Origin: Heterobilharzia americana
Lineage: Eukaryota > Platyhelminthes > Trematoda > Strigeidida > Schistosomatidae
NCBI GenBank assembly: GCA_944470555.2
Contig: OX104127.1
Location: 111,938,741-112,002,740, forward strand
Length of the DNA: 64,000 nt
Direction: 5' to 3'
The notes under the pieces were generated by a model. That model searched no databases, was not told the DNA's origin, and saw only the letters and a list, made by a program, of their open reading frames with translations. Positions 34,075 through 47,060 of this stretch are shown here, one piece after another. Position 1 is the first letter of the stretch. Each line of letters begins with the position of its first letter. Both the position numbers and the translations under genes were made by a program.

Positions 34075-37000
34075 ATCCTTAGCCCGGATAAAGAGGGAAG
34101 GTTGAGCATAGAGCTAGCAACCCTACCCTGAAAACCAGTTCAATCGCTAAAGAAACTTCAAAGCACAAAGGAAATAAAAATAAACTTATTCCTCGCTGGA
34201 ATCGGAGAGGCGAAATGACGCCGGCTGTTGGAAGCCTTCGGGAAGCCAATTGGCCGATGTGTCTTCTCTCGATGAAAGTAAAAGTAAGCATGAGGACATG
34301 GAATGTCCGCACGATGTTCGAAGCTAGCAAGGTTGCTCAGATTGCCAAAGAGATAAGAAGGTATAGCATAGAAGTGCTAGGAATGTGCAAAAGCAGGTGG
34401 AATGGAAGTGAACTCTCTCAAGTGGAGAGGAATCAATAATCTACTCCGACATTGTCACCCAGACAACACGACACGCACGAGCACAGCACACTGAGTTTTC
34501 GAGTGGCTATCATGATGTCCCCAACAGCATCGAAGGCTCTCTGTCATGCAGTGGGAACCAATCTCCTCCTGGAGAATAAGGATTATAACAGCAAGATTCG
34601 AATGAAAAGAAAGCAAAGTTACAATCATACAATGCTACGCACCTACAAATAATGCGGATCAAGAAGGAGGAATTCTACAGACAACTGCAATCAGTACTAG
34701 ATAAGGCCCCACACAAGATGGCGACATCAGAATTGATTCTGATGGGTGGGGTGACATGAATAGCAAACTGGGAGCAGACAACACAGGAAGAGAACCAATC
34801 ATGGGTCGAAAAGCACTCGGTGAAATCAATGAGAACGGAGAACTGTTTGTAGATTTCTGCACATTCAACGATTTGGTGATCGGAGGATATTCACAAAGCG
34901 ACATAGATTTCACCAGGACACTAAAAATTAGATCGACTTCATCTCAATCTCAAGAAAGTGGTGATGGAGACGCAGCCTACTGGACACAAGATGAAGAAAA
35001 GGAGCAGATGTAGGTTCAGACCACTCACTGTCTAGTGCAACGAACCTATCTTCAAAATCAAGTTGAAAGCCTTTAATTCAAAGAAGTTGGTGATAGACCA
35101 CAGTTGAAGTTCAACACCCAGAAACTGGAATGAAGGACGAAACTACAAAGGAAATCTTCACGTCAGCTATCAGGAAAAGATGGGAGACATTAAGCAACAT
35201 TCGTGAAGGAATCTACGTGGAAGAACAATGGAACTCTTTGAAAGAGATGTGGAAAGAAATCTGCATAACTGTGTTAGGAAGGGAAAAGGATGAGACAAGG
35301 AATGGATCTCGACGGACACATGGAAGGTGATAGAGGAGAGGAAGATGGTGAAGCAGAAAATGAACCTGTACAGTGCAGGAATCAACAACGAAAAGAGGAA
35401 CTGAACACAACCTACAGAACACTACACTGGATAAAGAAGTGGAGTGCGCGGAAGAACAAAAGACACTTATACGACACACATGCAAGTGAATCAGAACAGG
35501 CTGGAGGCTGCAGCTAGGAGAGACTTGACAACATTATGTCAGATAACCAGGCTGCTATCTGGGAGAGAAGAGACCAATGCGGATGAAACAATAAAAGATA
35601 GTGACGGAAACATAATTAGCAGAGCTGACCACTTCAAAAAACTCTTGAATCGACCACCACCTGCAACTCGTTCAGAAATACCACTAGCAGCCCAGCGACA
35701 GAACTGTGAACTTAAACCCTCCGACAAAAGCAGAAGTGAAGTCCTGAACGCCATAAAGTTACTGGAATCCAGGAAAGCAGCAGGACTAGATGAAATTCCA
35801 CCAGAAGCACTAAAAGCAGAGCCATCGGCGGACATGCTCACACCACTATTGCAGAAGGTTTGAAAGTAAAGGTACCTGCTGATTGATTGGAAGGAGGGCT
35901 ACCTTGCGAAACTTCCAAACAAGGGAGACCTAAGCCTTTGCAGGAACTGACATGGAATCATGCTCCTGTCCCTGTCACCCCAACCAAAGTGTTAAGCCAC
36001 ATCATCCTGGAGAGACTAAAATGTGCTCTGGACTCAAAATTACGACCGGAACAAGCTGGATTCAGGAAGAACAAATCATGTACGAATCATGTTGCAACAC
36101 TACACTACGCATCATCATAGAACAGAGGGTAGAATGGCAGTCAACTCTCTACCTCAACTTCATCGACTTTAAAAAGTCCTTCGACTTCGTCGACCAAGAA
36201 GAAATTTGGAAATTGCTTTAACATTACGGTTTTAGTGCCACAAACCATTATCAACCTCTTTCAACAACTATATGACGATGACACATGCTCAGTGATCGAC
36301 AATGGAAAGCTCAGTGATGCCTTTGAAGTGAAGACAGGGGAGAGGAGTAAGACAAGGCTGCCTACTATCACCCATAATCTTCTTGATTGTGGTGGACTGG
36401 TTCATGCAGCGAACAGTGAGGAGCTGTAAGAAGATGGACATATAATGGCTGGACCGATGGGAAGACCCTATAAGATTTGGATTTCTCCGATGATGATTTA
36501 TGTCGAATGTCTTGTTGCACGAACTCGAAGATCTGCAGGGGGAAACTAACAAGTTGACAGAATAGGCCGCGAAGACGGGACTTCAAGTGAACGTAGAGAA
36601 GACGGAGATGATGAAGATACCCTATCAACAAAAACAACAAGCATCAATCACCATTAACGGGAGAAAACTAAAGGAGGTTGGTTCTTTCATCTACCTGCCT
36701 AGGCAGCATCATTGCAACCACAGACGGCACAGGCACAGATGAGGATTTCAAAGCCAGCCAAGGTCGGAGAGACAGCAAGACAAGCCTTCCAGCATTAACC
36801 TGAAGCAATCAGTGTGATCTACTGCACTCCACTCAGCATAATGTATGAGCAAGATCCCGATTTTCAACATTAATATCACTCAAGTCAGTCAGTGCTTCTA
36901 TGTGATGGTTGAGAGATTTGGCGCGTCACAAAAGCATTTCCAACAAACTACAGACATTCACCATCAATAGCTGCCACCTACGCTCACTCGATACTGACAC

Positions 37001-37394
37001 TGAAGATCAGATAGATGGATGGCCAGAGCAATGAGAATAAGCACGAAGGAAGTCAGTGTGGCCTGGCAACTAACCAACGAAGCAAGAAGCCATCGTCCAA
37101 CAAATATGCAGAAGAGGAAGGTGGAGATGGGTTGGGCATAGACTAAGAAGACGATTTAGGGACATCACTCGTCTGGCCAGGCTGTCGAGTGGAACCCAAA
37201 GGGGCAAGGACGAGTTGGGCGTCCGAGGCGAGGGTGACATGTAGTAGATCATGTGGGGAAGAAATGAAAGCTTGTGGACAGTCGTGGAGCCAGGTTGGAA
37301 AGACTGTCAAGAAGAGAGTGGAATGACGACTGAAGGGCCACTGAAGCCGTATGTTCCACTAGGAATCAAAAGGATTATTCATAAAAAATAATAA
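34075..37394 (+). mobile_element. Family A retrotransposon, nearly full-length but broken
   Basis: Endonuclease start at 34290 ('VSMRTWNVRTMFEASKVAQI'), more endonuclease at 34756-35013 ('GRKALGEINENGELFVDFCT', 'LVIGGYSQSDIDFTRT'), RT at 35444-35863 ('FKKLLNRPPPATRSEIP', 'ESRKAAGLDEIPPEA') and 35887-36429, the C-terminal block to about 37330, then a tail 'aaaaaataataatttcg'. Several frameshifts. It lies between the TGS1 stop and the 37460 candidate exon. Confidence 0.8.
35887..36459. repeat. Inverted repeat pair 2, right arm
   Basis: Right arm of pair 2; x maps to 64519 minus x. It lies within the + strand family A copy downstream of TGS1. Confidence 0.85.
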
Positions 37395-37459
37395 TTTCGA
37401 AAGTTCATTTAATCATAGGAAAAGAAAGACGACTGCAACGAAGGATAGTCTTGTTTTCG

Positions 37460-38406
37460 ATGGAATCATTCTCTCAGCTGTATACTGGGGAATATATTAT
37501 AGCCGGAAAGGTAGAACATTCTGGAGTAATTTCCAGTCAAAGTAAATTTCATAACGAAAGAAAGTTACGTAATTGTGTGTAAGTGGTTGAAATATGGAAA
37601 TAAATAATTGATTACGAAATATAGTTGGATCACAAGGGGATTATCTAGAGTGACCGATCTTCTATGATAGATATAGCCCCAGTCGCCTTCTCTCTTTTCT
37701 GAATATTTAAAGTTGAAAATTCTTTGCTATACAAAATGTCTGCTTTATTTCATGCTCTTTTCTAAAGTCTGTGTTAAATTTTTGTCTTAAATTAGCCACC
37801 AACCTCAAGAAGCTGGTAAGAGTTTGTGATGGAAGAAAGTGCCTAAGTTACGCACTAAAATATTCTCAATCCTTGCTATTTCAGTTCAACCATTCATTGT
37901 ATCTCCCAGACTTCAAGATATCATCGTACTGACTACCCACTAGAATCTAATTAAAATGATGTGGGAGAGTCAATAGAACGTGAGTTGAATAGATGGTATA
38001 GAGTACTGTATAAAAAGATGTTCGACATTAACCGTCCGACGCTGAGCAACGTTGTGAAAGTTTAGATCTACAAATATTGGTTTTGACTATCTTACAAAAT
38101 CTATCCAGAAAGCATACGTTTCTAATATGCTAAATAGATGAACACTCATTGAATTCAGGTTACTTTTGGTTTAATCATTCAAATGCTTTTTTAATCATTT
38201 CGGTAATTCAAGTAGAAAAAGTCGAAATCAAAAGTGACTCAACACTTATAATACGTATCTTGGAAACCTTGGAAAGTCTAGTTTTGCTTCCTTATCTACT
38301 GAATAAGTTTTTTCCTTCAAGTTCAATTTCAATTGACAGTGATCCTGTCACATTCAAAGAATTTTTTGAAGGTGCTAATAACCAGAAACCTGTGGTTTTT
38401 CTGTGA
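37460..38406 (+). CDS. Possible two-exon gene downstream of TGS1 (91 aa), unknown
   Basis: Exon 1 is 37460-37541 (MESFSQLYTGEYIIAGKVEH...) with donor GTAAAT; exon 2 is 38213-38406 with acceptor 'cggtaattcaag' and TGA stop. Phase 1 agrees. Exon 2 encodes a hydrophobic helix-like segment 'LETLESLVLLPYLLNKFF' and ends 'NNQKPVVFL'. The frame upstream of the ATG stays open, so the gene may extend 5' towards the family A copy. No family is recognised; the joining is inferred. Confidence 0.3.
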
Positions 38407-38699
38407 TTTACTCTCAACACTTATTTTCTGTTTTGTAACGAATACCTCATGAAAAATCAAAGCCAATGATAAATTGACAAAAATCAGTTGCGATTTTCAC
38501 ATTTGAAAAACTTCAATAAATGATACTGGGCTTAGTAAGAATTATCACAATGGAATACACTACATCAAAACGAATTTCCTTCTTTTGCTAGTCACTGGAT
38601 TTACACCAATTCTGTGTTCATCCTTAAGTGCTAGTCAAGTTCTATCGGCAATTTTGCAATATAGTCAACTACCTAGTAGACTCAACATCGCGGTGAAAC

Positions 38700-39010
38700 A
38701 TTGAGTAGTGTTTTGTGGTTGAAGGCGATTAGTAGGAAGCCGTTGATCTAAGTTTTGTGCAATTATGAGTCCCCTAGCTTGATGACAGCATTGCGGTCTG
38801 ATCGATGGTTACTCTTCAGTGACCAACCAATTTATATCAGCCAGTCCTACAGGTCTATCCTGACCTGAGTAGCTTTGAAAGGTCTATAGATGCAAATATG
38901 GGTGACATGGATTCGAATCTGTGGTGGGATGGCATTTCACTCAAGGTTCCTGACAGTTCTAACTTATCACTGATGTTTCGACAAAAGCTTTTTACCGATT
39001 AGCTGACAAA
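38700..39010 (+). repeat. SINE-like repeat, same family as at 15.5 kb
   Basis: Shares 'ccagtcctacag', a B-box-like 'ggattcgaatctgtggtg' and 'atttcactcaaggttcctga' with 15510-15730. Confidence 0.45.
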
Positions 39011-39730
39011 AAACCTTTAAAATGTTTAGGAAATGTATGCTTGTAAACCAGATGCGGCATTCACACTATCAAGTATTCTTTTACATGTTGCCCTACTTAT
39101 AATACGATCTTAGACAAAAATGAAATTATCCTTCAGTGATATAAATCAAGTACTATTCAGTAACGGTAAGACGTGCTTGGTGTTCAATAGCGTTTAAATC
39201 GGACATCATAGGATCTTGGAAATAGTAAAAAAATGATAGCAAGATTCCTTGCTTCATGTCGAACACTGGTGGATACAAGTTTTTCTCTTCGTGGTTCCAC
39301 CATTGTACTCCACATGCATTTTACGTCTACCAGCCTCCAATGTTCATGGCTTGAACACTAATTTAACAGATTTTCGTGATTTTTAGCTTGACTCCTGTTC
39401 TGAGTATGTTCACGTAGCTTAAGACTTATTGAAAATCAAAAATGGCCTTGAAGTATAAAAAAACATATTTTTATTGTTGTATTCAAGCTTTTCAGACTGA
39501 AATATAGAAAATAAGAATTTAAAATCAACAACAGCTTATATTTCATCAGATGGGAAATTCTTATTTCACTATATTACTACAATTCACTACCCTATTGCTC
39601 TTCGTCGATTGCAAACTTCAATCCCTATTTCAGCACAATTGAAGTATCCTATGTATTCATTAGTTCTATGAGTTTGGTTGATGAACATTTCAGCGATGGA
39701 GAAACCTTTTATAGAAATTAAATCATTTTG

Positions 39731-40201
39731 TTATCCTGCTAAATTTCTCCTCTTGGTCAGTTTTAATGCTGAATTTCTCTTTTGTATTTGAGAATATGGT
39801 AATTGGGATCGATATACGGTTCCGTGAAGCACTTTGTTATTCGGTTTATCTATACGTTTAAAAATGCGATACGTGTCTGATAAGCACATCTCTGGTGTAA
39901 TTCTTTTCTGAGCAAACACCATTGATTGTGAGTGGGTCTGCAATAGCAAATCACTTACGTTCAAGAAAATAGATAGCTTATCTTGAAGGGTGCTGCCGTT
40001 ACCAAAATCATTCGACTCTTGAAAACATTTCATCACAGAATTATTCTTACAAGATGGATTCAGTAAAATATTATTTTTTAAATGCTTTGAATTAGACCCG
40101 GAAATATTTTTCGTTAATTTTCTCCAAAACACGTCCTCGTCTTCAGTACCTTTTCGATCCCAGTTATGTTCATTATCGATTATTCTTTTGCGAAAATCCA
40201 T
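39731..40201 (-). CDS. Unknown basic protein, intronless ORF (156 aa)
   Basis: A single open frame from ATG at 40201 to TAG at 39731, beginning MDFRKRIIDNEHNWDRKG and ending with the basic stretch ALKLTKRRNLAG. It is rich in Lys, Asn and Ser with no membrane segment or signal peptide. A polyadenylation signal AATAAA (minus strand) lies at 39474-39469, about 260 nt past the stop. The frame is long for this AT-rich background and overlaps no retroelement. I do not recognise the family. Confidence 0.5.
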   Translation of the reverse strand: MDFRKRIIDNEHNWDRKGTEDEDVFWRKLTKNISGSNSKHLKNNILLNPSCKNNSVMKCFQESNDFGNGSTLQDKLSIFLNVSDLLLQTHSQSMVFAQKRITPEMCLSDTYRIFKRIDKPNNKVLHGTVYRSQLPYSQIQKRNSALKLTKRRNLAG

Positions 40202-40308
40202 ATGTTTTCATCACAGATACAATGAACGCAGTAATCAGTCTTTATGAAGCATAAAAAACTGTTAAAAAGACATTACATTTTCCGCGATTGATCTATTATG
40301 AACGTTAA

Positions 40309-40524
40309 ATGAAACGCATTTTAACAGATGTGGTCAAAGAAACGACTATTTATGCTGGTTTAGTTCATGGCATGTCTAAAATACAGAGAGACATATACAT
40401 GCATATTTTTTATATGAATATCATCTATTTGGGCATCAAAACTACTGAAACCACTCTGTTAAATTATGTCCCAATTTCACATGAATACAATATATTAGAT
40501 CCCTTTGAATTCACCACACAGTGA
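40309..40524 (+). CDS. Weak ORF divergent from the 156-aa gene
   Basis: A 71-codon frame (start MKRILTDVVKETTIYAG) whose start lies 108 bp from the start of the intronless minus-strand gene, in divergent arrangement. Composition is Ile/Tyr/Thr-rich. No motif is recognised and the frame could be chance. Confidence 0.15.
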   Translation: MKRILTDVVKETTIYAGLVHGMSKIQRDIYMHIFYMNIIYLGIKTTETTLLNYVPISHEYNILDPFEFTTQ

Positions 40525-40739
40525 ACAGAAAGTTTTATTTGATAACTAACCATAGGCAAGAACCAAATCAGAGGCATGACTGTCATTCACTTTACTATCT
40601 ACAAGCTTCCCAGACGTAATAATACCTTTAAATTTGACATAAGGCTGAAAATAATCCGTAAAATATTTGGAAAAAGAACTCAAAACCCAACAGTTTTCAC
40701 ATGTCAGACAGACAAAATCAACGTACAACCTCGCACAGA

Positions 40740-43700
40740 AGTCCATCAGCTCAAGTTGCCACAATTCGTAGTGGCACACAAACAACAAGAGGGTAGAGAA
40801 GGTGGTGTCAGCGTAGGAAATAACATATGAGAATCAACAATCTGAAGACGAAGTTTAGTGAGAATATTCAAGCTCTGGAAGATGTCAAGGAATATATATA
40901 CATCTGCGCCATTGTGACTGATTTTCAACCATGTCACCAAAAGTTCTCAACCACTGATTCCCATCATCTCGAGGATCCCAACCAGACAGTCTACATCTCC
41001 TCATACGTCTCAGATCAACAATCAAAGACTTCGACTGGTGTCACGTCGTGGTCTAGTCATCCTGAACTCTCTTCCAACCTATCATAGCATGGCACGTTAA
41101 GGTAGGCAGTGACTCGACATGCGCAGTACATGTCCAAGCCATTTCACCCAATGAAGGTTCACAGCCTCATCAATTGACTTGTCGGTCTTGCCTAGTTCCC
41201 TTCACCTGACTGACCTCAACATTACTGACACACTGACTCCATCAAAGGCGAGCCATGCTACGAAAATATCTATGATCAAAGCCCAGAAATCTCTTCGTGT
41301 CTTCTACTTTTAACGACCATATCTCACAGTCGTACAACGGGACAGAATGGTTTGCTGTGCGGTCTAATCGTCTTTTAATAGGTAGTTGTATATTCGCCAG
41401 TCGGCGCCATAGAAAACACAAATTAGTAAATACCAAACGAGCCACCTGCATCCGAGCTGAAACTTCGTCAGCAACCAGCCCGTTCCGGCTGATTCAATTC
41501 CCCAAATAAGTGAAGTGATCGACACATCCCACCACTTCACGCCCAAGCTAGGGATCGGGAGTAGTTGCAGGCCAACCCTGGGGCAACATCTTACGTTCCA
41601 CAGGAACGAGAAGTATGCCAAATATACTCAAATTCCTGCTCAACGTGTTCGCAAGATCATGCATTGTGTCAGCATCTTCATCAAGCAGAAGAACATCGTC
41701 TGTATAGTCCAAGTCAACCAGATGACCTTTAGGGAGTAGGTCAATCCCAGTGAAGTCAGACATGCCTAAGGTTTTGTCCATTAATACATTTGTAACGAAT
41801 TTAAATACAAACTATGACAGCAGGCATCCCTGGTGGACACCACTCTCCATAAACTATCACACGGGTGCGTGAGTTCGAGTAGAGAGCTTTGACTAGAACT
41901 TCATAGTCAGACACTGACGCATTACGTCTCGGTCGACTTAGTCAAACGCCACCTTCAGGTCGGGAAATACTGAAGTTATCCGCCGCCGGTATGCCTGCAT
42001 TCCAGAAGGGTAAATATTCCGACTGGTGAACTTTCGTCCACGTCTGACACCTGCATGCTCTTCTCGAGTTTGCTGCCTTTGATTTCTAGTTAGGTGTGGG
42101 ATAGTGATGGATCCCAGGATCTGGAAGACGTTGCTTGTCAAATCGATTCCCCAACGGTTGTTACAAGAAGACTTCTTTCCTATCGCACAGACTGAAATCT
42201 ACTTCCCATTCAGGTTGAGGCTAGGTGTTTGGCAACTGAAGCGTTGCTGAGGGCCAGTTGAACTATGCTTCAAAGTGTTCTTCCCAACGTTATAGCTAAC
42301 TGCCTTATGAGGTTATCAGCTTCCTATCCTTTTTGGTGGTGGTTTCATTCACCATCGCCGTCTTCTTGCCGGTATCCCTAATAAGCTCAAATAATCGTCA
42401 AGTTTTACACAACGCTGATGCCTTCTTCATCTCTCTCTCTCCTTCGCCAGCCTCCACTGCTCGCGATCATTGAGAAGATTCTTGATCAATTTACTTATAA
42501 GCTGCTCTCGCTCTTCATTGTACTTGCCGCCAGCTGGATTCAGTCTCTTCACATCAATCAGCTCGGATGACGGTGTGAAAATCCACTCGATTTGTTAACC
42601 TTCGGGTTTAGGTTCCCAACTGTACATCAGAATTAATATCACGCCAGGTTTTCTCAGGATAAACATTGCTGTCGTTTTCAGACAAATGCCAAGCTACCTC
42701 TTCCTTAAATGCGGATTTGACGTTCTCATCTTCCAATCGACCATAGACAAGCTTTACTGTCACTTGTGACCAGTAAGGTTCAACAATACATGAGCCTGTA
42801 CTAACGCGTGATAGGAATCCAAACTAGTACTCCATAAAGAACGACAATCCTTCAATGATGTGCTGATAGCAATATGATCTAACTGTGTCCAATGTTAGTT
42901 TGATGTCGGCGGACGCCATGTGAAATGGTGTCTCTCCTTATTCCTCAAGTTAGTGCTGGTAAGAAACAAGTGGTTGTTGGAACAAAATTGCATCAGACGA
43001 TCACTGTTGTCAGTTCATTGACATGAAATTCCGTAAATATATGCAATATGCTTCTCTGATTGGTTCAGCTTTCCTGCTTGAGCGTTAAAGTCACTTCCCA
43101 TTATATCTGCATGTGAACGTTTTGCTTTCTGTAGCAGAGTCAAAGATCTTATAGAATTTATCCTTTGCATCATCTGGATTGCTGTTGGTAGGTACATGGG
43201 CGGAGATTACGAATAGGCATTGCCTAGACTCACAATCCTTACAGATCCATTCAGTTAAATAGCACATAGATGGCTGTTGGTCAGTATCCAGTCGAGAAAC
43301 GCACTTTTTGATTTACAACTCAATACTATGCTTACACCAGCGAGTCCACGAAAGATAGCCATTGGGTCTACGGATACTCGCAGGTGAATTTTGAAGACTC
43401 ACTAATATGGCCACGTAAGATTAATTTAATAACTACACTCAGGTGGTGCTTCCGTGTCCCGGAGATACAGCACACATCCATGGCTAGGAATTCCAGAGTT
43501 TTGGCAAGTGATGCTTACTGTCTGATTTGGCACACAGTTCGGATGTTGAAAGCTGGTAGCAATAGTACTTCGTCCTCAAACCCATATCATAGAGTAGTAA
43601 TTTACACTAAAGCGGTAACCGCTGTTCGTTTTACATACCTTTCTGACATGGTGGGACCTCGAGGGAACAAGCGTTCCACCAGTATAGCTCGTTGGGTCAT

Positions 43701-43900
43701 TGTGATATGCAGCCCCGAACGACAAGTCAAGGTAACAGCAATCGTTCGGGTTTCGCACGATTGGAAGGTGAAGACACATATCATCGGTAAGCAGATTGTG
43801 AAATCTGGGTGAAGTATATCGCAAAGAACTGTTAGTTCTTTTCTTCATTTTTGTTTTCTCATTCAGTATCACCCTCGTGTGTTTTTTGAATACATCTTTA
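40740..43900 (-). mobile_element. Family B copy with endonuclease and reverse transcriptase, broken
   Basis: Minus strand: 5' region 43872-43576, endonuclease start ('FNIRTVCQI', 'LAKTLEFLAMDVCCISGTRK') at 43550-43440, catalytic 'GSDFNAQAGKLNQSE' near 43100, a linker, RT with 'LKVAFD' near 41940, 'VDLDYTDDVLLLDEDAD' at 41720, and the C-terminal block 'YDCEIWSLKVEDTKRFLGFD' at 41300. The metal-binding YADD is YTDD here. Many stops. Confidence 0.75.
40876..41748. repeat. Inverted repeat pair 3, left arm (873 bp)
   Basis: Matches 45847-44975 inverted, same length and no difference found. The ends are abrupt on both sides. Confidence 0.9.
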
Positions 43901-44827
43901 TAAACTTAAAGACCAAAAATTGACCTGATAGGATTGAATAAGTTAGGCACTGGGTAAATGGATTATAAATGAAATATATTTGTAAAACCCTAATGAAGAA
44001 GCGATTTTCCCGAAGTCCCAAATCGTCAGAAATTTATTTTTCTACCTCTAGGATTTTACAAAACATATTTCATTCACAATACAGCCCTATACTAGTTACT
44101 ATTAATCAGTAGTATAGTTTATCGTCTTTCATAATGCTGTATCATTCTTCACTTAGTATGCTCAATTCGGTTAAATTCGTAGTTTGTCCACCATTTTCAC
44201 ATTCCAATAGGTTGGCATCTCTCCCGTTCTTTGACTCCATATAGTCGTTCCCCTAATACGTTAGCTTCCATCGAGCAGTTGCCTATTTTAAACTTTGAAC
44301 CGTACACATTACTCGAGTTTTTGTTCAATAATCAACTGGTAGTTTTACATGAGAATTTCTGGAAATTCACAAGCATAAATATAAATCTTATTCAGCGAGG
44401 TGATATATGAGCAGGTATCTGAATGTGATATCAGTCTTAATCCTGAGGTATTCTGGCCTGACATTAAGCATGTTGTCGAAACAGTGGTAAACACATAAAC
44501 ATTCAGGCTGTAATTGTTACGGATGGTAACACATTTAATAACCTAGATCCAAAAGTTAGCAAAAGTCACTGAACTTCCACACAGTCATCGGAAATGATCC
44601 CAGCTGTCTCTGACCCCAGTGAAGACCGAATTCAAATTCAGCGTAAATTAACCAGGAATCTTTCTAATGATCACGAGCAGTGGTAGGTGGCAGAAGCAAA
44701 AGATGAAGGAGGTATTACTTAGAAATGCTTTAAACTTGTACACGATATCGGAGACAAGCAAGCTTTGTTTGGTGAGACCAGCATTGAAGAAAATTGTACC
44801 TTGGTAAGTTCTTAGAACAGATCGATT

Positions 44828-45848
44828 AAACATTATGTGGAACAACTTTGAAGTACAGTTCAACTCACCGCAGCAATACCTCAGTTCCCCATCATCCAGT
44901 CCGAAACTGAATGGGAGTTAAGTGTTAGTCCTCAAACTGTCCTCGAAGTTGAGCGGGCTACTTCCAGCCTAAAAGGGATTGACCTACTCCCTAAAGGTCA
45001 TCTGGTTGACTTGGACTATACAGACGATGTTCTTCTGCTTGATGAAGATGCTGACACAATGCATGATCTTGCGAACACGTTGAGCAGGAATTTGAGTATA
45101 TTTGGCATACTTCTCGTTCCTGTGGAACGTAAGATGTTGCCCCAGGGTTGGCCTGCAACTACTCCCGATCCCTAGCTTGGGCGTGAAGTGGTGGGATGTG
45201 TCGATCACTTCACTTATTTGGGGAATTGAATCAGCCGGAACGGGCTGGTTGCTGACGAAGTTTCAGCTCGGATGCAGGTGGCTCGTTTGGTATTTACTAA
45301 TTTGTGTTTTCTATGGCGCCGACTGGCGAATATACAACTACCTATTAAAAGACGATTAGACCGCACAGCAAACCATTCTGTCCCGTTGTACGACTGTGAG
45401 ATATGGTCGTTAAAAGTAGAAGACACGAAGAGATTTCTGGGCTTTGATCATAGATATTTTCGTAGCATGGCTCGCCTTTGATGGAGTCAGTGTGTCAGTA
45501 ATGTTGAGGTCAGTCAGGTGAAGGGAACTAGGCAAGACCGACAAGTCAATTGATGAGGCTGTGAACCTTCATTGGGTGAAATGGCTTGGACATGTACTGC
45601 GCATGTCGAGTCACTGCCTACCTTAACGTGCCATGCTATGATAGGTTGGAAGAGAGTTCAGGATGACTAGACCACGACGTGACACCAGTCGAAGTCTTTG
45701 ATTGTTGATCTGAGACGTATGAGGAGATGTAGACTGTCTGGTTGGGATCCTCGAGATGATGGGAATCAGTGGTTGAGAACTTTTGGTGACATGGTTGAAA
45801 ATCAGTCACAATGGCGCAGATGTATATATATTCCTTGACATCTTCCAA
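44828..45848 (+). mobile_element. Family B copy with internal deletion of the RT N-terminal half
   Basis: The pre-RT linker ('...QTVLEVERATSSLK') runs to about 44974 and is joined directly to 'GIDLLPKGHLVDLDYTDDVL', so RT motifs 1 and 2 are absent. The following 873 bp (44975-45847) are the exact inverted match of 40876-41748. Confidence 0.7.
44975..45847. repeat. Inverted repeat pair 3, right arm
   Basis: Right arm of pair 3; x maps to 86723 minus x. The spacer of 3.2 kb is mostly the rest of the minus-strand family B copy. Confidence 0.9.
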
Positions 45849-46849
45849 ATACTTTCAGATTCCAGGATATTATACCTGGATTGATGATTCTTTGTTATTA
45901 TTACTGTGATCTAGTTAAGAGTATAGTTTCTTACCCTATTTATTCAAGTCAGGAATCAAACAGCTTTATTTCCAACTCGTTTTGGCTATTAATTTCCGAT
46001 TGGTAGTTCCAAATTCAGCTCTGTCTACAGTATTGTAGAAAATCAGGTAGCACCCTCAGCCTTTATTTAAGGGGCATAGTACAGAATTTAATTTTGTGTA
46101 GGTGAACAGTTCAACACAGGTTTTACTCCAGTTTAAGTATGAGTCTTATATGAATACTAAGGTTTCACATAGATTGTTGTAGATTGCGTTAATACTGTTT
46201 CTTACAGACAGTTTACTGGTATTGCTTTTATTCTTTTTTGAATTATCACTCGTCCTCTAGAGTGAGAAAATTTAAGAAATATTACATTGATGTGTATCTC
46301 TTTTCCATACTGACGAAAGTAAGACTACAACATATTCATATAAATAATGTGCATATTCCTAAATTCCTAACCCTTTAGTAATGCTAAAACCTGAGGAGTT
46401 TGAGTATAATTTTAATGTAACACCAGCATTGATTTTTCACTAGTGTTGCTGAGGGCGAAACTATTATTTCCTCTAAATCTGGAAGTTAATACCTCAGCTT
46501 GTTTAGGACACTTGTGTTTTTTCACAAGAAAATAAGTTTTGATGAAGACTAAACCAGAAAGTCACTTGATTACCTTGATATGATTATGAGCAATAAATTC
46601 TACCAGAAAAGTCACCTACAAATATTACTGTTACATATTAAAAAAGAATTATAATGGAATTATGAAGACAACCTAAAAGCAATTGCTTCGAGATGAGACT
46701 CTTCAAGTTCTAGTGAGAAGTCCTAACCTGTGGGCCCACTGAAGTCGGATATGTGGACAAATGCCCAACGATAACATTGGATGGAGGTTGCGCTACATTT
46801 TAAACTGACAGAAGCAAGAAATATAGACCATCGTATTTCTACTCAGTAG

Positions 46850-47060
46850 CCCGACGGTAACGTGCTGAACACAGAACTTCAAGGTCCTGGGTTCGATCCC
46901 CGTTAAGGTCATGAGTGCTCACTCCTGTGGAAGCCCATACTAGGGCAAGACCGCTGTCTCAGGTTTCCAATGGTTCTCCAGCTGATGTCAGTCCATAGTG
47001 AATATCGACCTAAAGTTATTCAATAAATCGTCACAAACCTCCAAATCGAATTCCCAATGC
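46850..47060 (+). repeat. tRNA-derived SINE
   Basis: A-box-like 'cagtagcccgacggtaacgt' and B-box 'gggttcgatcccc' at the normal tRNA spacing, followed by a non-tRNA body ending near 'acaaacctccaaatcg'. The 54.6-55.05 kb copies share it. Confidence 0.6.

Noticed and set aside
43384..43812. 142-codon + strand frame as a gene
   Set aside because: Its complement reads as the family B endonuclease start (NIRTVCQI...MDVCCISGTRK); the + frame is antisense.
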